From Lutraria lutraria (lineage: Eukaryota > Mollusca > Bivalvia > Venerida > Mactridae), in contig OZ026845.1 of the NCBI GenBank assembly GCA_964023205.1, positions 6,706,001 through 6,770,000 on the forward strand: a DNA stretch of 64,000 bases. Direction: 5' to 3'. The notes below the pieces were generated by a model. The model made no database searches. It was not told the DNA's origin and worked only from the letters and a program-made list of their open reading frames with translations. The translations under genes and the position numbers were made by a program. This document shows positions 58,411 through 64,000 of the stretch, piece by piece; the stretch's first letter is position 1, and every line of letters starts with the position of its first letter.

Positions 58411-61400
58411 ATCCATGTGTGTGTAGATAAGTCATTGACATTATATGTTTGCAATGGTAACAAAAAGCAGGAATAAAGAACGTAACAATCGATATAAAAT
58501 GGTGTCGGAGGGTTTTGAAGAAAGTGGATCGCGTTCCTGCATTATAGATGTACCAATACTCTTTAACTGATCGCCAAGTATCGTAACTTAAATTCAGTAA
58601 AAGCCGGAGTTCACGCCTATGGTGTAAACAAAGATCACCATTCGACAAATATTAAACAATAAACTAATTATTTTAATTAGGACTTGTATTTCATTTTGGC
58701 TTTCGGGTTTACATTTCGGTGGAAGACAAACTACTAATTAATGTTTTGATGATGTGTCTAAAGAACAAAACGAATCAATACTTTTCCTGGAGAGATAGCA
58801 ACTGTCTTTTAAATTTAAAAATGATTTGCAAACACACCCCGGGAAATCATGACAAGATAAGATCGTTTTTACAGACGGAACATTGCTTTCGTTGGTAAAA
58901 AACTTAAGTAGGATACTTAGGTGCGGATGGGTTATGGAATTCCATACATTAATAAAAATCCTGTTTTGCACTTTTTTGAACTCAGTTCAAAACACTTAAA
59001 CAGGATCAGACACGGATATATACTACATTTTGTTGACACAATTTCATATCATTTTCACCTAGCTACGTGGCTAAAAAACTAAATTTTGTTTTCAATGGGA
59101 AAGTCCGTTTTAAATAAACAACGGAATTACAATGAATAATTGAATAAGAACTATTCCGCACCTGTGAAAAATTGTATTTCAAAATAACATAATAGGTAAC
59201 TTATAAGATGTATTTGGGTTTAATGCATTAAAATATAAGAAAATCAAAAACACGAGTTGGGTGTATTTTAACACTTTGCTATTAGTAGTATTAATTGCCC
59301 TAAATTCATTTTAAATCCTACTGTATATATGTTCACTAGACTACCCGCTTTGAAAGTTCGTACATCCGGACCCCCTTTGACTCCTACGAAGTGAAAATAC
59401 ATCGTATATAGTTAAATGAACATCATTAATAATTTCAAACTCTCTTATCCACGAAATTCATTCTTAAACACATAACAATTGTCCCGATACAAAAATATCC
59501 ATCAATGCAAAATGACAGTTTTAATCAATTTGTTTACAATAATCCTACGAAGTCGTACTCTGTAATGGATATCAGGCATTATTATACCGATAAAAGCCCA
59601 TTTAATGGGTCCGCCACAATGTCAATCCTATTGGTATTTTTTGTCTTTTTTTCAACGATTCAAATCATTTGTGTGTATTTACTTAATTCCAGTGATTAAA
59701 CGGTGACGCATTACCGTGCTCCAATCGTATTCGTCTTAGGAAATAAACACTTATTAAGATGCGACCCACATACCCAGTTGTTTGCTGCTAATATGAATGT
59801 ACCAAGTGTATTAATTAAAAAAAAACGAGTTTGTGGATATAAAGGAATTACACTTCTGTAAGTTAACATTTACATTGTCGTGGATCAAAGAGCACATGTT
59901 TCAGTATTGTTTGGAATTTATCATATTTGAGTGGATCAGGTATTGACAATCTAATTTCCATTGTAAAATGTTTAATATGTTTAAGTTAGCTCACGGACAG
60001 CTGGTGTTGCGAGCTTAGTTACTATGGTGTACGCCGGAGGTCTTCCTCCACCCTTAGAAATGTCGCCGATTCTTAAGGTTTTTGGAACTACGTTAAAACG
60101 CCAGTGAAAGAAAGTATTAATATTGCATGATTGTAATTATTTGTCTACAATACACTCTTATATAATTAAGTTCCAGGATATTTCAGCATTACTTTCATCA
60201 AGTCTGTATGTCACTGAGATGTAAATAGCAAAGCGATCCGAGAAGATTAACACATTCTTGGTTGCATCGTAATGATCAGATATCTCTTTTTGGGTTGAAT
60301 GACCGATATAAATCCCTTTATACTATTGGCATTTATTTTTGATGGAAGAAAGATCGTTGCTATGAACTAAATAGCAGCTTCTTTGAAATTCATTGATACT
60401 AAAACATTATCGAATCCGAGGCTAGAGTGCATATTTGGACGCTCTTCGTAAATTAGAAAACTAAAACGACCGGTAGCCAGGTAGTTTTTTTTTATTAAGA
60501 AGAACATCCAAAATGTTCATTCTAACCGTATTAGTGCTCCGTATGCTTAGTTTATAGTAGAAGTTAGAACGCCTGTTGTATATTCTTTTTAGATAAGAAA
60601 GCCAAACATGTTAAACTATCTTGTCACTGATTGGATAAGTTAATTGAATCAAAAGCATTTTTTTCTACTTAATGATCGCGTTCTCTCAGCTCTTTTTATG
60701 TACTACATTTGTTTTAACAGTAATGTATTGCGAAGAATAATGTGATTAGAAAACGCATGGTTAATTACTCCTCATGCTGACAGTTTAATCCAAAGTTATG
60801 GAACACTGCCATCGAGAACCAAGAAAAACAGTGCAATCGCATTCTCTATATTTAGAAAGTAATTTATTTTAGTAAATGATATTGAAGTTAATTGAATAAT
60901 TGAGCAATTTGTTTTAAGAACGATTCTGTACGTTTTAATCGTGTTAAGATTGGGTATTTAGGTTTTATCAAATTAAGAACGAGGTTTGTTGGTTTTTCTA
61001 CCATATGCCCACGTTTGCTAATTACGAAATAAAAAATTATGTATTGGTACTAAAAGCAATCTTAACACTAAATGACTTTCATACACATTTAATGCTGTGA
61101 AAGCCTCCGTACTATAAAAATAATGACTTACTTACAGCACATGCGTCAATATGCGAATTTTAGATTAAAGTGCTCCGATATAATGTCAATGATAAGATAT
61201 GACTTACTTTTTTGATAAAAACAAGTATACTTATAAATTCAGATTAATATATAATGGATTGTTGACACATTAATTATTCTAATTCTAAGAAGGACTAGTC
61301 CTCAAACCAAGTTAAAAAGAATGCTCGGCTGTAGAGTCGTATGAATTAAAATCCAATTCCTGTTTTACTAATTTACTGATGAATGTAACAAATTGAATTT

Positions 61401-61902
61401 ATAATACATTACGAGTGAGTGTAAAATGTTTTATAGTAGAATGGCATGGTTTATAAGTAAGTCCCAGTCATAGTTTTCACACAGTTCATTCGTCTGTGTA
61501 TTTCGTCATGCTCAAAATTACTAAAGCCGCGTATTGGAAGCCTACATGTTGTCATTATGACGTTTATACCGTCCTATGCTTGCCTTGTATGTCACTATCA
61601 CCACAGATACAATAAATGATAATATGCTTAGTATATGAGAAGTTAAATCATTGTTGATTGTGTATCTAATGTTTTCATTTTATACAGAAGGACATCATCA
61701 GTATCTACGATAGACATTCATGCGATGTCAAACACTAAGTTACGTATTGTCGGTACAATTATAACATAATATATTGAATATAAATCATACATGTAATTTG
61801 CGGACAATTTTTATTTATTGTGCATCATATGAGTTCTATGTTATGATATAGACATACTAATGTGTCGATAACAAGTCTTTATGTTCTGTCTTCTTTTTAC
61901 AG
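58411..61902. other. AT-rich stretch, nothing recognised
   Basis: No conserved coding sequence was seen. Confidence 0.4.
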
Positions 61903-61959
61903 ACGTCCCTGATTCTAACAGACTGGTCAATATCCTCATAGAATGCACAAACGATGACA
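61903..61959 (+). CDS. Candidate internal 57-nt exon of an unidentified gene
   Basis: The upstream acceptor is strong: a branch-like TACTAAT at about 61855-61861, a pyrimidine tract and TTTTTACAG ending at 61902. The downstream donor is a perfect GTAAGT at 61960-61965. The 57 nt are a multiple of three. Two of the three frames contain stops. The third is open and reads (x)VPDSNRLVNILIECTNDD(x), with the exon starting two bases before a codon boundary, so the exon is phase-symmetric. The peptide is not low-complexity, but I do not recognise its family. No neighbouring exons were found, so they would have to lie outside the window or be equally short. This could still be chance. Confidence 0.35.
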
Positions 61960-62471
61960 GTAAGTATAGAACATATCTATCGTTTATATTCTGTGTACTG
62001 CTTTTGGAAAACAAATGGGAGTCACTTGTGTAGACAGTCCGCGACTTACATTATTTAGCAGTATGACGTAAGATAAACTAAGTTGAACATTTGATATGGA
62101 AAGCATCGAACGCCAGGCTGCATTTAACGGACAAATAAATAGAACGACTTAAATGCCGCCGTCCATTTATCTAAGTTAGTTAAGTGTTAAAGACGGCGTG
62201 TTCTTTATTGGGTGAATCCATCATGAATCTCTTGTATCGCATGTTTCAAGCAGTACATTAATACCAGACAGATAGGATTTATTCCAAACCTGATCTGCTA
62301 TCACTAAATCATCACTTATGTATGTGTATAAAACATGCCAATGGGTGACTGGTTCACATAAATTTGATACCATTGTTATAACATCGCTATAAAAGCTTAC
62401 TGGTCTTAAAGGACAGATTATTTAGTGGTTTCTTCTCGTGCTCTTGTTCAGTTTTGAACATTAGTACTGTA
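61960..62471. other. AT-rich stretch, putative intron
   Basis: No recognisable feature. It would be intron if the exon at 61903-61959 is real. Confidence 0.35.
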
Positions 62472-62640
62472 ACAGTAAAATCCCTGAAAATCAGATTTCC
62501 ATGAAAACCAGACTCTGAACAATTTCACAAGTCCGTCTTTTCGAATTTTTTATCAAATGATTTGTGAAAAACCGGAATTCTCAGAAAACCGGACTTTTGG
62601 CCAAGTCTGGAAGGGTTCCGGTTCGAGGAGTTTTACTGTA
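62472..62640. repeat. MITE G, ACAGTAAAA terminal inverted repeats
   Basis: It begins ACAGTAAAATCCCTGAAAA and ends GGTTCGAGGAGTTTTACTGT. The outer 9 bp are perfect inverted copies, with looser matching beyond. Internal AAAACCGGA motifs recur (GTGAAAAACCGGAATTC, CAGAAAACCGGAC). The style resembles non-autonomous pogo/Tc1-like elements. TA bases lie at the ends, but the exact target duplication is ambiguous. Confidence 0.6.
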
Positions 62641-64000
62641 TTTCATTTGCGCATTGTAAAGATGATAATTATTAAGCTAACCAGTGTTATTGATACATTA
62701 GCTCGACAGTATTTTATGTTTTTAAACATTAGCCAACTCTATATTTTCAACTGTAAAACTTTGAGAATGTAATTGAGATTTGAGCTCAGAGACAGTAACA
62801 GTTACTGTTCTCGAGAATTATAACTTCGAGGTCAATAGAACTAAAGCTCTCACTGTTGAACTTGGCGGGCGACATTATTCCCATTGGACTGTTTTAGTTT
62901 CAAATCAGAGATTTAAAACACTAGAGCTGTTGCCAAACTGTCAAGACAGGAGTTTTAAGGGTCTGTTTTCATTTATTTCATTCTAACTTATTATTTGATT
63001 CTTGCGAGACTAACGCATAATTAAGTTGAAATAAATATATAATTGTGTGTAAATATGTACAGTCATTTCAATTAAAGTCCCATTAGTTGTTTGGATGTTA
63101 ATTAAAATAGGTCTAATTTTATCTAGAAAGATGTCTTATCAGTGAAAATGGCTTTTATCTGCAACAAAAACAATCCGAAAATTTCTTTTAAGCCACTTAG
63201 TATACACGTCGAAATATAGCACAGTATTTTTTTCACTGATATTGCAAAAAATAAGAAAAAGCATCTGATTTTTTTTACGAAATTAAGCTAAAGAAAGGCT
63301 AAATGCAAACATTGTTAATTTGTTTTAGAGCAAATGAAATATATTTCTTAAATTTTACAATAACTTTTTTGTATTGTTCTGTATTACTTAATTCAAAAAA
63401 GCTAATGGGCCTTTAACAGTAACCGCTATTTGATTATTTCCCATATAAATCAAATACACTATTATCGTAAAAGCAGTCATCCTTTCATCAATGCATTCGT
63501 GACATTTTGAGACAAGCTGATATCTTTTTATTTTATTTTCAAAGCCGTGTCGACTTAGACGCCAGTTACTACGGTGTTCCATTTCATAACTGATATTTCT
63601 AGAAATCGTAGTTTTTACTACAATTATTGCTTCGGAGAAACGACGATATTGCAAAAAAAAAAGAATTCGTTTTCATTCAGACATTTCTGATTAAGCTATC
63701 TTCAAATTATCTCAGAATACAATTTTTTTATTTCTACTTTGTAAATCATTTGTTGTTGTTCTTTGTGTTTTTTTACCCTGCGTGTAATACCTGGCTTTGG
63801 TTGCTTTTACTATTGTTCGTTCACATAAACAGCACTTTAAATAGTCTAATGTCATAATTTGTCCAAATAAAATGCTTTTATCCTTAATTGACAAAATATC
63901 TATTCCTATTGATTATCCCCGAGTATTACGACGTGTTGTTGTAATATCACCGGCTTTACGATCTAGTATATTACCACAAACGTGTTACGTATTTTTGTGT
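62641..64000. other. AT-rich stretch to the window end
   Basis: Only short, low-complexity open frames are present. No gene or repeat was recognised. Confidence 0.45.

Overview
The window looks like intergenic or intronic DNA from a metazoan, most likely a marine invertebrate and plausibly a bivalve mollusc. It is AT-rich. No complete protein-coding gene could be recognised. It contains many decayed tRNA-derived SINEs, small terminal-inverted-repeat (TIR) elements and minisatellites, and one PIF/Harbinger-type element. The mollusc assignment is an inference from the style of the repeats. It does not rest on any identified gene.

Layout. 1-5.9 kb holds no recognisable feature. 6-11 kb holds SINE pieces, a SINE with a class-II-tRNA-like head (8.94 kb), a ~22-bp minisatellite (9.6-10.2 kb) and a weak MITE-like element (10.8 kb). 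11.5-14.2 kb is the most striking locus: a 30-bp minisatellite of about 82 units that lies inside one SINE copy and appears to have expanded from that SINE's own 3' segment. 14.5-15.9 kb holds two more SINEs and a MITE. 19.8-21.1 kb is a cluster of SINEs and MITE ends. 21.5 kb is a trinucleotide microsatellite. 22.09-23.37 kb is a 1.28-kb Harbinger-like element with TIRs, a TAA target duplication and a broken N-terminal transposase fragment. 25-31.7 kb holds SINEs in both orientations and a MITE. 33.4 and 38.4 kb carry the two members of an inverted dispersed repeat. 34.9, 39.4 and 45.0 kb have long C or G runs. 46.1-46.5 kb is a 41-bp minisatellite. 48.1 kb is a SINE and 49.25 kb a possible LINE 3' end. 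54.4-54.9 kb is an inverted repeat with ~115-bp arms. 58.2-58.4 kb is a locally CpG-richer segment. 61.90-61.96 kb is a candidate 57-nt exon with good splice signals. 62.5 kb is a small TIR element.

Nothing here forms a pathway or operon. The biology visible is repeat biology: at least three, probably four, SINE families (called A-D here), several TIR element families (called E, G, H and I), and tandem expansion inside a SINE. The long open reading frames at 11.6-14.2 kb, on both strands, follow from a repeat unit that is a multiple of three with no stop codon, and are not evidence of a protein. All family letters are labels made for this annotation. Percent identities and copy counts were estimated by eye.
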